DNA of 64,000 bases from Heloderma charlesbogerti (lineage: Eukaryota; Chordata; Lepidosauria; Squamata; Helodermatidae), in NCBI GenBank assembly GCA_026122225.1, contig JANEZZ010000739.1, positions 496,001 through 560,000 on the forward strand, read 5' to 3'. The first letter of the stretch is position 1; the number at the start of each line of letters is the position of its first letter. Position numbers and translations under genes: made by a program. Under the pieces are notes generated by a model, which ran no database searches, was not told where the DNA came from, and saw only the letters and a list, made by a program, of their open reading frames with translations. Positions 1 to 12,700 of the stretch are shown here, in pieces.

Positions 1-289
1 TCACAAAGCTCCAGTTCCCTGGAAAGACAGAATGAGAGACTCCTTATGGTATAGAGGTCACAGTGTTAGACTAGATTGCAGAAACCTAGATTAAAATGCC
101 GACTCACCTGTAAAACTCACTGGGTGACCTTGGGCAAGTTATGATTTCTAAGTCTTAACATGGCTTGTTGTGTGCATTAAAACAGGAGGAGATTCACGTA
201 TGCCCTCCCCAGTTTCTTTGAGAAAGGATGGAATAAAGTTGTAATTAAACAGTACAATTATTGCTAAATCCATTTACATCTGTGACGTA

Positions 290-383
290 AATGCACTTTT
301 ACCTTGCAATCTTATGCATGTCTATGGAGGAGTAAGCTCCACTGAGTTCAATGAGGCTTACTTCCAGGAAAATGTGTATAGGA
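290..383. repeat. Short palindromic repeat, family D
   Basis: CTTATGCATGTCTAT, AGTAAGCTCCACTGAGTTCA and its near-complement, then TGTGTATAGGACTGCA. Relatives at 20962-21045, 22140-22225, 34408-34500, 34930-35030 and 58138-58235. Confidence 0.55.
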
Positions 384-496
384 CTGCAACTTAAGGGATG
401 TTTAGACAGAAAAAAAGCCCAACAACTACCGGCTGGGGAATGCTGGTTGCTGTAGGACTTTGTTCTCTCTAAATATGCATGGGATTGCACCTTAAT
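384..496. mobile_element. Palindromic MITE, family B
   Basis: TTAGACAGAAAAAAAGCC and GTAGGACTTTGTTCTCTCTAA are inverted around a GGCTGGGGAATGCTGG centre, ending CATGGGATTGCACC. Same family as 52886-53012 and 41788-41893. Confidence 0.65.
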
Positions 497-679
497 TTCT
501 TGATCTAGCTCCAATTCCCTCTTTGGGGTTTTACAGCTGGATATGGGTTGTGGGATCTGCAGGAACAGGGTATGCTTGAAGGCTAAGGAAGGGATCCATC
601 CACAGGGAGAGAATGAGTGGGAGGAAGAGCCAAAAGCTCAGCCTGTTGAACAGATTGTGATATTTACAGTGATGCAGAT

Positions 680-815
680 CAGCCTGCCCCAACCTGGTGC
701 CCGCCAGATGTTTTGGACTTCAGCTCCCAGAATTCCTGGCCATTAGCCATTCTGACTGGGGCTGAGGGGAGTTGAAGTCCAAAACATCTGGAGGGTAGCA
801 GGTTTGGGAAGACTG
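680..815. mobile_element. Palindromic hAT MITE, family A
   Basis: Two inverted halves (CCAACCTGGTGCC, CAGATGTTTTGGACTTCA and their complements). Exact 8-bp duplication ATGCAGAT (672-679 and 816-823). Confidence 0.88.
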
Positions 816-911
816 ATGCAGATCGCTTTGCTCACTGAATGCATACCAAGCTAGGTAACATATTTCAAATACTTGGGCACCAAAGCCAGTGTTTCCAAGA
901 TCTTGCCAGTT

Positions 912-1112
912 GTAAGAACATAAGGACCAGACTGGATCAGACCAAAGGCCTATCTAGTCCAGCACTCTATTCCCACAGTGGCCAGCCAGATGTGCCTGTG
1001 GGAAGCCCACAGCAGGACAAGAGCACCCTCCAGCTAGCAACCGGTATTCAGAGGCATACTGGCTCTGATAATGGAGGTAATACATAGCCATCATGATTAG
1101 TAGCCATTGATG
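912..1112 (-). mobile_element. CR1-family LINE 3' end
   Basis: Reverse orientation of the same family as at 11.7 kb: TAAGAACATAAG terminus, GGATCAGACCAAAGG and CTAGTCCAGCA blocks, then the GGCTATGTATTA region. Truncated at its 5' side near 1112. Confidence 0.8.
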
Positions 1113-1484
1113 GCCTTATCTTCCTTCGCCTCCCAGCAGCAGGGGAACCCATATGTACCTTGGTACCAGTATATCGTAACTCCCAAGGAGGAAAGTATAA
1201 GAATGAAAGAGAGGAGGACATTTCCATTTGTCACACCCACAGCTTTGAAAGACAGGTGGTGGCTAGATGCAAAAGGGGACGGCGGACCTACACCTTTAGT
1301 AGTTATGCAGAAGAGGGAATTTTAGCAAGTGCGTAACAAGCGACTCCTGAAATTCCCTCTTCTACATAACTGAAAGCTGCAGGTCCTCTGTCCTCTTATG
1401 CATCTGGCCCCCCCCACATACACCCCCATGAACTGTCTCACCTCCCACCACTACCCCTGCCACCTCTCACCATAGAAAGACAAG

Positions 1485-1811
1485 GCCAGGGCCAAGCCTA
1501 AGGCCTGAGGAAGGCCCAGCAAGACCAGGCACCTAGAGCCTGGTGCTGACCCCTAGAGCCTGGTCTAGCGCTGCTGCTCGTTGCATCATTGCCTGTTCCA
1601 CAAGGGAGCAATGGGGAGATGAAGGAGAAGGAGCAGCAGCCTCTGCTCGCTTTGCCCCTCTCTCTCTTGGTGGCTCTACAGATGGGGCCCAGAGGAAGAG
1701 GGCAAGTCAAGGGGCAGTGGTGAAGAAGAGGTGGACCCACACACGGGGTGGGGGTGGGGATTCCCCAAGGGCATCTTGCCCAAGGACCTGGAGCCGGCAC
1801 TGCACAAAGGC
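1485..1811. repeat. Interspersed repeat (GGGCCAAGC ... GCCGGCACTGC), copy 1
   Basis: Right block GGCATCTTGCCCAAGGACC and CTGGAGCCGGCACTGC matches the other two copies; the left part is more diverged. Confidence 0.4.
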
Positions 1812-1829
1812 CACAAAGAGAGAAAGCTA

Positions 1830-2984
1830 AAATTCCACACCCCTGCCCAGAGGTTCCTAACGTATTTGTGAGGAGATCCTCCAGCAGAATTCGTCTTCTT
1901 CATTTTCTTCCACTTCTTATTTTCAGGGGGGCGGGGGGGAGACAGCGTACTTGTTTATTTGCTTCAGGAAGTGAAGAGGTTTCAAGGAATCTAGATTTTT
2001 TTTAAAAAACCCAATTTGTACGGGTTGGGTTCTGTGTGAATAGAATTGTAGAAGATGACAGCCTCGCCTGAGGCAGAGTGGGGATGAGGTTTGAGTGAAC
2101 ATGTCGATCAGGCCACACCTGCTTGTGGTGTTATCTTAGCATACAGTTCCCTGGCATTTGTCTTCTACATCATCAGTGCTTTACACTTGCGGTGGGAACA
2201 CTAGCAAGACGCATATGTACAGTTTTGCACATCTTACTAATAATAGGCCTATCAGCAGTCAAGGACAAATAAAGGTGTTAAAAACTTACAGCTAATGACA
2301 ACCCCAGCATTGTGTTAGTTTCCCTTTCTCTGCCAGCAAACCCCCCTTACCCCGAGGATCCCTCCTTTTTTTTAGCTGCCACCTTTCCTCAGCTTTTCCT
2401 CTCAGGGCCCTACCTTTCCTGCTCCTCCCTCCATTAGATCCATGCTTGCCAGCCCACTGTTTTCCCTTCATTCAGCCACCCAGTCCCCCTTTCCCCTACA
2501 TCCTGCCAACAGCTTCCAGCCCTTCTTCCCCTTAGCTCTGTGCAAAATGTTCCTTATAGCCAGATATTCATTTCCCTCACAGAAATTGCAGTGTTTGCCA
2601 GCATTCTGTTGCTGACACTCATGCCCTCAGAAGTTAGAAAGTTTGTGAAAGTTTCTTGGTGTCATGGTAGGTCATCTAACGGCTGTGGGAGAAGGAAGGG
2701 TGTTGCAGACCGCAGCTGGTTTTATTTTTACATATATATATATATACATGATTCCAGTTTATCTCTGTCAATCAAGAGCAGCAGTATCTGGAAAGGGTGC
2801 TGTTTTATTGGCTTCTGTGGAAGCGTAGGTCTTTTGTTACTCAGAGCTGTGGGTGGATGTTCTGCTGAACTCTGCAAAATAATGGGATGTTTTACACGCA
2901 AGCACTTGTACTGGGAGATTCTTCAAAGTATTGGAGATGTTTGGTAACATGGGAGTTGTTAACACACAGTTTGCCACATCTGTA
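1830..2984. other. Intergenic stretch, nothing recognised
   Basis: Pyrimidine-rich segments (2340-2540), a (TA)n run at 2731-2748 and a short open frame (2540-2947) with no recognisable protein. No convincing splice sites or domain. Confidence 0.4.
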
Positions 2985-3094
2985 TCCCATCCTTACTCCA
3001 GCAAGCTCCAAGCTGCGTTTAAGCCTCACAACAACCTTTTAAGGTAGGCTGTGTTAATGGTGGCTTATGCCCTATGTTAGGAGTGTGCAGAAAG

Positions 3095-3200
3095 TAGATC
3101 TCCAGATGTTTTGGACTTCAACTCCCAGCATTCCTGACTGTTGGTCATGCTGGCAGGGCTTCTGGGAGTTGAAGTCAAAACGTATGTAGGCCTGTCTTCT
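3095..3200. mobile_element. Palindromic hAT MITE, family A, degenerate
   Basis: CAGATGTTTTGGACTTCAAC with its inverted partner GGGAGTTGAAGTCAAAAC; ends are eroded. It sits inside an older SINE-like sequence (about 2985-3310). Confidence 0.65.
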
Positions 3201-4057
3201 GCCCATGCCTGCCTTAGGTCATCCCTTGAACTTCACAACCCCCAAGCTGGGGTTTGAATGTAGATTTTCCACTTCCTAGCAGGGAACCTGGCAACTGCAC
3301 TATACCCAATGCCAACCTGTTCTCACAAATTTCCCTTTGGGAAATTCAGTGGTATCCTTTTTGCTGGATCTGACCGACAGCCTGAGACTGGGAAAGAAAT
3401 TTTGCCTAGGTCAAGGGGGTTTGAGATCCTAGTGGATGTCTTCCTTTTCCCTGAATTCGTGTTAGTCTTTGTAGGAACTCCATAGCAGTGAGAGAGGATG
3501 CAATGAAGGCTTCTCCCACACCATTCCTGTCACCCACCCTCTCCTCCTGTCTGCTGTGAGGTACAACATTGAGTCTTCCTTGCTATGGAAGGTGGGAAAG
3601 AAGGGTGGGACACAAGGCCGGGAATCGGAGAGCAGCGGGGTAGAAGAAGCTGTGGCTGCTGCACTCTCTTTTTGCTTCAGAGCCCCCAGATCAAAATCTA
3701 TGGGCTGCAACTGTGCTACATTTTATTTGGCTTGACTTTCTTCCTTGAGCCGTCTCACTGCCGGATCAGTCCTGCTTTAGCAACCCCAGGAATGTTGGCT
3801 CAAGACCCACCATGGGTAACATTCTTGCCAGGTTCTATAGGTCGCCTATTCCATGGAGGTAGAATAAGGACTACTGTGTTATGTCAGGTCAGGATTTGCA
3901 GTAAATTCTTCTCAGATCTCTCTCCTCACACTCTGGGGAACGCCAGGGCTTAATATCTAGGAAAAATATACGCAAGAACTCAGATCCACCTAGAAACAGA
4001 ACTTTCTGCACTGAGTGAAACTCTCGCCCTGATTTGTAGGGGTTCCCTCTACGCCAG

Positions 4058-4896
4058 GGATATTGAACTTCTTTCAGCCCAGGGGCCAGATTCACTTTTG
4101 GAGAAGCTCTTGGGGGCCACATTCCAGGGGTGAGTGGGGCTGAAGACAAAAGGGGCAGGGCCAAGAAATACCAACATACTTAATTTTTTTAAATGTTTTT
4201 ATTACATTTCTATACTGCCCCATAGCCGAAGCTCTCTGGGTGGTTTACAAAAGTTAAAACGTTAAAATACAATATACAAAGTTTAAAAGCCATTTACATA
4301 AAAGCATAAGGACAATGTATACAAACAACACAGAACTAAAAACAATTTCGTACTAAAAACCATTTTTAAAAATCCAACAATAAAACAACACAGCTTACAA
4401 GCAATATAAGCATCAGCAAAAGGAACAAGAATTCTAAAAAGGGAAAGCCTGTCAGAATAATAGAGTCTTTAATGCCTGCTTAAAAACCTTCAACGAGGTC
4501 AGCAGGCGCATTTCAACCAGCAGGTCATTCCACAGTTGAGGGGTGGCAAAGGAAAAGGTCCTCTTGCATGTGGCTGCCAATCTCACATGAGGCAGCCACA
4601 GCAGATAGCCCTCAGAGGACCTTAGGTGGTGGACTGGGATGTAAGGGAGAAGGCACTCCCTAAGATACCTTGGACCTAGACCATGTACGGCTTTTAGCTT
4701 AAAGCTGTTACTGCCAGTAACTAAGGGGAGGCATTTCAATCTTTTAGAATGGGGAAAAACTGTACAAAAGCCAGGAGACCACCAGATATTACACCAGATA
4801 GTAAGGGGAAAAGGTCAGGGCTTGGGGGAGGGCCATCTGGGGAACTGAATTTGGTGGGCCGGATTTGGCCTACAGGTTTAGGGTTCAACACCCCTG
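4058..4896. mobile_element. hAT (Charlie-like) non-autonomous element, split by L2
   Basis: Starts CAGGGATATTGAACTTC and ends GGTTCAACACCCCTG, with the GGCCAGATTCA / GGCCGGATTTGGCC subterminal blocks typical of Charlie-like hATs. A related copy without the L2 lies at 45198-45519. Flanking 8-mers agree at 5 positions (CTCTA). Confidence 0.6.
4186..4690 (-). mobile_element. L2-clade LINE 3' end, nested in a hAT-type element
   Basis: On the - strand it codes for GLGPRYLRECLLPYIP, LRSSEGYL and FSFATPQLWNDLLVEMRL, the L2 C-terminus, followed by its 3' UTR. The flanking bases on both sides belong to one DNA element (4058-4896). Confidence 0.85.
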
Positions 4897-4909
4897 CTCT
4901 AAATATTCA

Positions 4910-6165
4910 GTGATGAGGAAAATGCAGCATGAACCTGTTCAGAGGCCCTTTGTTCCGTTCTTTGTATGCTTCAGAGTTTAAGCCCCAGCAGTGGAAACAT
5001 GCCAAGGTTGAGCCCTGGCAGTGGTGCAGATTAAGGCCTGATGAAGCTTTTGTGAATGAAATCTCATGGATTTGTCAGATATTGTGAATGGTGAAATGGC
5101 AACTGTTCCCAGAACGCCCGAACTTTTCTTTCATCTTCCTCTCCCTCCCACTTTCCTGCAGCCCATGCTCCCGCCTACCTACCTGTCAGGTGTGACATGT
5201 CAAGTTACATCCCACTGGCTGCCCTTTCACCAATCAACAACTGAAGCATGTGATCAGGAGCACCATGGAGGTGAGTGGCTGAAGACCATGGTTGAGTATG
5301 ACTGGATAGGGGAGGGATGTAAATGCCCCCGCCCCTGACTCTCCTTTGCACATGTTAGCCATATGTCCTATGGGTGAGCTATCCCATGTCCACCTTGCAT
5401 GATCTTGGAAAGGATCCATTATTCCATCCCTCTCTCCACCCCCACTCCCACCGCAAAGATCTTGTACAGGTTTTCTGAGCTAATTCAAGGCCTGGAAAAA
5501 TGATCCACCTCTCAGCCTCTTAATTTTCCTCCTTTCTCCACTGAATGTAATGGAGCAACTTGACTCTGTTACTTGCTTGCACGGTGGTGGGGTGGGTGGG
5601 TGGTGTATTTATTTATTATTTTCATGATTATATCCTGCCTTTAAAAAATCTTCAACGGCGACATACAATAGAATCCAAAATACATGAGTAAAACAAACAG
5701 CCAATGATTTGTCAGGATCCTTCCCACAGGGCAGTTGGTGTCAGTTGGCCAGGTTGGGGGGGTCAACTGGAATAAGAGCAGGGAGTTTAGAGGCTGTAGG
5801 AGCAAAAAACGAGGTTGAGGAATCTAATTTTCCACAGAGGACCCGATTGAATGTAACAGACCTTCATTGCTTCATTAGATTCAGTGCGAAAAAATATGCT
5901 GGCAATTCTCCTCTGGCTCAGATTTTACTTCAAGCCTGGAGAAAACTTCCAGGGCTTGTAAAGCACCTCGCTTTTGAGGTGGGCTTTTACAAGCCCACAA
6001 CATTATTTTTCCGAGCTTAGCTCAGGAGATCACCTGTATCTTTTAATTCCAACCATGGGTTCGATACCCCTTCGGTCTCTGGCATCCACAGCCAAGTCCC
6101 ACCATCCTTTCCCCTCAGGATGTCACCACAAAGATACAGCCCTTTTCTGTGCTGACAAGCAAGCC
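4910..6165. other. Stretch upstream of ZNF219, no gene recognised
   Basis: Holds an L2-like tail at 5606-5705 and otherwise unassigned sequence. The missing first coding exon of ZNF219 could be here or further upstream; I see no clear candidate. Confidence 0.3.
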
Positions 6166-6172
6166 TATAGAT

Positions 6173-6300
6173 TACCCTTCCCTAACTCAATGCCCTCCAG
6201 ATGTTTTGGACCATGGCATTCTGACCATTGGCCATGAAAGCTGAGGCAGATGGGAGCTGAAGTCCAAAACCTCTGGAGGGCACCAGGTTGTGGAAGGCTG
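6173..6300. mobile_element. Palindromic hAT MITE, family A
   Basis: CCCTTCCC... and ...GTGGAAGGCTG ends, CAGATGTTTTGGAC core. Exact 8-bp duplication CTATAGAT (6165-6172 and 6301-6308). It lies 450 bp upstream of the first recognised ZNF219 exon. Confidence 0.88.
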
Positions 6301-6748
6301 CTATAGATGATTGGTTGGAGCACGTTTGGACACCCACTGCTGTATTCATCCATTTCTCCTAACTATCAAGCAGAGCTCCGGCTTCCCAGTCATACGTAGG
6401 GATGTTTATTTGGCTGTCTTATCAGCTGCTAGGTTGCAAACTACACTGTGGGAAAAGAGCTGGTTTGGTCTACTGCTGTTGCTGCTTCAGGAAAGGAAGC
6501 TCTGTTCTCCCCATGAGGAGAGAAGGTTTTTGTTCGCATGTCGGCCACTGGTTTGCTGACTGCTCTGTGGAAAGTCAACAGGCCTGGCTCTCAGCTGCAG
6601 GAAGCTGAACTCATTCTCCCTTGCCTCCAGTAGCGAGCTCTTGCACTATAGTGGAGCATGAATGGTGTGGAAAAGCGCTTCGGGTGGGCGGGGGGAATGT
6701 ATTCCAGACCGAGGCCCAGCTTTCTTTTTTCCCTTCTTGTTCCTGCAG

Positions 6749-9700
6749 GGCACAGATTACCAGTTGCCTTCTGCCAACCCAGCCGGTGCAGCCCTCCCTT
6801 CCCCTTCCTCCTCCTCCTCCTGCGATGGAGCTGACACCCTGGCTTTCAATGGGGAGCTGGACCTGCAGCGCTACTCCAACGGGCCGGGGGGCCCAGGGGG
6901 CGAGGCCCGCCCGTACCCTTGCCCCATCTGTGGCAAGCGTTTCCGCTTCAACAGCATCCTGGCCCTGCACACACGCATCCACACCAGCTCCTACCCTCTC
7001 ACGTGCCCCTACTGTGGCCATCGGGCAGGCCAGCGGGCCAGCCTGCGCCTCCACCTGCGTGCGCACTGCCCCGAGGCCCGGGACCGCCTCAGCCACCAGA
7101 GCCGCCTGCTGCTGGAACTGGAGGAGCGGGCGCTTCTGCGGGGGCAGGAGGAGGAGGAGGAGAAGGAGGAAGAGGAGGAAGAGGAGGAGGAGGAGCCTAT
7201 TGCTCCTGTTCCGCCCCCGCCCCTGCCCACCTTCCGCTGCCCTTTTTGCAAGGGCAAGTTCCGCACCGCGGGCGAACGGGAACGCCACCTCCGCATCCTC
7301 CATCAGCCGTACAAGTGTGGGCAGTGCTCCTTTGCGGCTGCCCAGGAAGCAGAGCTGCAGTGGCACAACCAGCAGGCTCACAGCCGTCCTGCCACGAGGC
7401 CGGCCGCCCCCCCTGCCCCCGCCGCCAAGGCCCCTCCCGCCCCCGCCGCCTCCACGCCGACCGAGTTCCGCTGCCAGGTGTGCGGGCAAGCCTTCACCCA
7501 GTCCTGGTTCCTCAAGGGCCACATGCGGAAACACAAGGACTCCTTCGACCACAAGTGCCAGGTGTGCGGGCGTGGCTTCAAGGAGCCTTGGTTCCTCAAA
7601 AACCACATGAAGGTCCACCTCAGCAAGCTGGGCCTCCAGAGTGAGCAGCGAGGGCCGGGGCCGGGCCGGTCAGCACAAAGCTTGCTCGTGGGTTGCGAAG
7701 CCCTCTACCCCTCGCTCCTCTCCCCGCGGCCCACGGACAAGGCTGGTGCAGGCAATTTCTTGGGCTATGGCGACGCCAGCTGCGCCGAGCGGCTGCAGGC
7801 CACAGCACGGGCGGTGGAGAGCGGCCAGCAGTGGAGGGAGCGCCCTTACGCGGGGGGGTCCAAGCTGGTGAGAGAGGACGCGGGAGGGGCCCATCGCTGC
7901 CCGGACTGCGCCCGGACCTTCGGCACATTCCAGCAGATGGCCTTGCACCGGCAAAGCCACCCGCCCCGCGAGCGAGAGTGGAGCAAGGGACAGGCGCTGG
8001 GCTCTCACCTTCTCACAGGACACTGGCTCCCTGCCAATGTGAGAGCCTCCGCCGCAGCCAACGCCAGCCCAGCAGTGCTGACCCAGGAGGAAAAGGGCAA
8101 GTATGGACAGGCCGAGCCCAAAGCACTGCTGGGGAATTCTGCTCTGGGAGTGTGTTTTTGCAGCTGACGGTCTCCCCGAACGAGAAGCAGAGGAGGCGAG
8201 ACCTTCATCTAGACCGTTTCATGTTTTAAATGCGAGAAACCAGTTTGTGAGTCACACAGAACTTCTTCCTCAAGCAAAAAAACAAACAAAAAAGAAAGGA
8301 AGAAGATGCTGCATAATTAGGCAGGCTTTAACCTAAAATATCACGTGTTCTTCGCTTTATAAAAGGTGTGTGTGATTTCGGGGGGGGGGGCAGGGCGGAA
8401 GTGGGGGAAGCATCCAGTTGACAATTATTAATAAAGATCAGGAATAAACAGGTGTATTTTGATCTGTAAGCCAAAACCAGGCACTGGATGTGTAGCTTGT
8501 AAAAAGGATTAATAAAGTGTAAGTTTAAAAGGTTTTGGCAGTGGCCTGTGTGGTGGCACCTTGCTGCCACCATTGGGTAGCATCCAAAGAAGGAGCAGGG
8601 TAGGGCCGATGTGCTTACTGTCTCCCACCAGTGTGTCTTTGCCGCAGGGGTGGGAAGCCATAACCCTATGATAGTCTTCATCAATCTGGTGCCCTCCAGA
8701 TGCATTGGACAACCACTGCCAGCATCCCCTGCCAACTGTGCTGGCTGGGGGATGCTAGGAGTTACAGTCCAACAGATTTGGAGGGGAGCAGCTTGCAGAC
8801 AGCTGCCCTAAGACCTCTAACAGGCTCCACAGCTGGCAGATTACGTCACTGGTCCCTGCCAACACAACACAGTGTGGTTTTGCCTACACAGTGTGCCAAT
8901 CAGGCCTCCCTCCTCCTTAGTGGTGGCAGCTGGGTATCACAGCAGTCACTGCTGCCCAGGTTGCCACTGAATTGTTTTAAAACATTTTAGTAAATATCAG
9001 CCTAAGAATGCAATTTTTATTCTCCAGCCCCATGTACTAGGTCAGAAATAAGATTCGCTACCCAATCTGCCCACATATACTAGGATAGCTATTGGTGACT
9101 TAACAGGGAAAAAAAGAAAACAGACCAGCCTGTTTAAAGATGCCGTGCCTAGTCTCCTAGAAGTGTCAGGCAACCTGGTGTGATTTCTTTACAAGTTTGA
9201 TCTCAATCTGAGGAAGAATTCTGTGTGACCCAGATGCTCACTCTCAGCATTTAAAACACAAATTGGGGTACTTGAAACTTCTCCATTGCTCTGTGATTTT
9301 ACATGTTTGTGTGGTGTCTTACCTGTTTCCAAGTTAGAACATGTTTGGGGACACTGGTGTCATAAGGGTCTTTTGTTCTTTGCATACACCCACCCCAAAT
9401 TCTGCACGGAGACAATTAAAACTCTGTGTCTCAGGGGGCGCGGGGTGGGGGGAAACAGGTTACATTTATGAATACTATGTTAGGCAGTTCTGTAATATTG
9501 CTCCTAATCACAAATCTGCACCACAAATATTTATCAGTTTTATATGGGTTCACTTTCTAGCTTCCCCAGAAAACCTGGGGAGTTGTGTTTTGGTGAGGGT
9601 ATTTTGAAATTTTCTGAGACCTGAAAACTCCCTCACAAAACTACAGTTCCTTGGGATTCCTGATTAAAGAGAATGACTGTTAAGCCAGTTGAAGTCTATG

Positions 9701-12700
9701 GTGTAGGAATGAGTAATCCTCAAGTCTGGCATATAGTTTAACTCTTAAAAAAGGAGGGGGGAAGCTTTTGCATCACTTCCATGAGGTGATTTTATAGCGT
9801 CATAATTTTTGCATTGTGGATGTGTTGTTTAAATGTGCCCTCAAGTGGTGAGAACTGGAATTTACCACACTGGTTAGAATAACTGGAAATTTGGGCTTTG
9901 AGATTATTCTATTTAGTGTGTAAATTCCATTTCTTTCCACCTGAGGGCACATTTAAAAACATGTTCATGTGAAAATTTATGGTCTCATTCTGTACTCTGT
10001 ATGTGTATATTTATATTTATATATATTTCATCTTCCCCAGAAGGCCAGCATAAATCAATACTAAAGCAGTTGACAGGGGCCTCAATACTGGCAAGTACTC
10101 AACATTTCTGCCGCTGCCCCCTTCAGCTACATTGCCTCCCATAAAAGTTATTTCCTCTGTCCTCTGGCTACAGAGGAAAACCATAGGTCAGCCTTCCTCA
10201 ACCTGGTTTCCTCCAGATATGTTGAGCTGCAACTCCCATTATCCCCAGCCAGCATGGCCAATGGTTGTAGTGGCTAGGGATAATGTGAGTTGCCCTCCAA
10301 CACATCTGGAGAGCATCAGGTTAGGGAAGGGTGACATAGGTTATCACAGAACCTGTTACAGGAAAGAAGATGGAAGGAAGCATGCTGAGGTTGGCTAGCA
10401 ACTGCGCTCTCCACTGCTCCCTCCTCCATCCCAGGAATAGTCATAACATTTGCCTAATAAGTTCAACTATGACATGAAGGGAAAAGACCCCAAAGAACAC
10501 GGGTTGTATCTTGTGGGAAGTGTTTATGACCACCACCACCCCACCCTGTATGGAGAGAGCCCTTTTCATAGGCTAATCCCCCTCCCCATTCACCCATCAT
10601 CATTATTATTATTATTCCTGCTTTTTAATCAAAAGATACACGAAGTGGCTTACAAAAATTATTAAAAATACACAATAAAAATAAAGTACAGAACACACAA
10701 CAATCATAAAGCTACAATAAAAGCAGACAGTTTTTAAAAATCAGCAGCCACGTTAAAAGCAGAGCAGAGCAATTGGGAGACTAAAGACAAATACTAAACA
10801 CATGCTGAAATAAAAAGGTCTTCAGTAACTGCCTGAAGACTTAAAAGAAAAGGGGCCCTGTGGATCTCCATGGGAGTGCTATTCCACACTTGTGGTGCCA
10901 CCACTGAAAAGGCTCTGAGATCTCAAGTGCCTGTCTGGCTAATCTTAGGTAAGGGCAGAGTTTCTCTCGTCTTCCACCAAGCTGATGTTTGTGAGAAGGG
11001 AGGGCCTGTTAACAAAAGGAGACACAATACTTGCCAGATTCTGCATAAAGCAGGGGTGGAAAGAAACAGGTTCTGCAGTTAGATGTCCAGATGATTTGCA
11101 ATAGATTGGCAAGGGTGTTTACTTCCCAATTGTTTTATCAATAGCAACAACATAAAGGTTTTCCACCCCCTTGATTGATTCATTGATTGCATATTGTATG
11201 TATATGCCGCTCCTCAGCCAAAAAGGTTGCCAGAGCAGCTTACATATCATCAATTAAATAAGACAGACCCTGCCCGCAGGCTTACAATCTAAAAATACAG
11301 GACACAGAAGGAAAAAGGAATGGGAAGAGGGGGAAAATTAGGATGTTGAGACAAAGAAAGCTCAGAAGAAAACTAGGACTGGGATTTTCTGTGAAAGGAT
11401 TGTGAGTTCAGTTTTGATACAGAAATTCAGTTTTTGAAACAAATTTGTTTCTGGGCTGAGTATGTGCTCAGAGGTACCTTTTTTCCTAATTTTAAGGATG
11501 CTTCCAGGTGAGGCTTTTATCCTGCAACTGTCATGCTTTATTCACTGGATTTACTGGCGGTCTGGGCAACCTCATCTTCCATTTGTAACCTTCCTGTACT
11601 TTTCTACTGCTGCTTCCTTTTTTCTTACCAGGAAAAAAGCCTTTAAGAAGGAAAACACAGAATATGTTCATAATGCCTTTTGATAATTAGCGCTAGGAGC
11701 CCTCCATCTGGAAGCACCCTAAGGATGCATGGTGTGGAGAATGTGGATAGGGAGACATTTTTCTCCCTCTCTCAAAATACTAGAACCTGGGGTCATCCCA
11801 GGAAGCTGATTGGTGGCAGATTCAGGACAGATAAAAGGAAGCACTTCTTCACACGGCACATAGTCAAACTATGGAAATCGCTACCACAAGGTGTAGTGAT
11901 GGCCACCAGTTTGAATGGCTTTAAAAGAGGGTTAGACAAATTACTGGAGGATAAGGCTATCAGTGGCTACTGGCCCTGATGGCTATATGCTACCTTCAGT
12001 ATCAGGGGCAGTATGCCTAGGTACCCCAGTTGCTGGGGAATATGGGCGGGAGGGTGCTGTTGCACTCATGCCCTGCCTGCGGGTTTCCCGTGGGCCACTG
12101 GGTGTACAGAATGCTGGACTAGATGGGCCCTTGGTCTGATCCAGCATGGCTCTTCTTATGTTCTTAAGTGTACATCTGTCGCACTGTGCCCTCCGCTCCA
12201 AGCCACTATTTTGCATCTGGCTCTGGTAATGGACCTCGGGGTTCTAGAAAAAGAAAAGTAGATCTTGCAGGTCTGAAGTCTGCCCACCTCTAATACAGAG
12301 AGTCCCTCGACAACACTTACATAAAAAAAGAGTTTTTTTCTAGAACCAGCTTCTTTCACTATAGTGCTGCAGTGGTGGGCACCCAAATTCTCTCTTTTGT
12401 GTCAGGTAACAGAAATCTTGTCCCCTTTTGAATTTCTTGTGCCTGAGGCCAGTGCTGTCCAGATGGTTTTAATTTCAGATGGGGGGTGGGAAATAGTAGT
12501 TCTTCCACTCAAGCTGTGCTGGGGCATTACTTTGCTTTAAAAAAGTATTATATTCAATAAGAACGTTCACAAACCATATAACAATAAAGAAAAACGGAGA
12601 GACAAAAAAGATGACAATGCAATCAAATGTTAGTATAATGAGCATAATATATCCCCCCAGATTCAAACCAACCCCAGATGTTGCTACCATAACCATTATC

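Noticed and set aside
6611..7618. Long open frame on the - strand opposite ZNF219 (335 codons)
   Set aside because: It is the shadow of a GC-rich coding exon; the + strand frame carries the zinc fingers.
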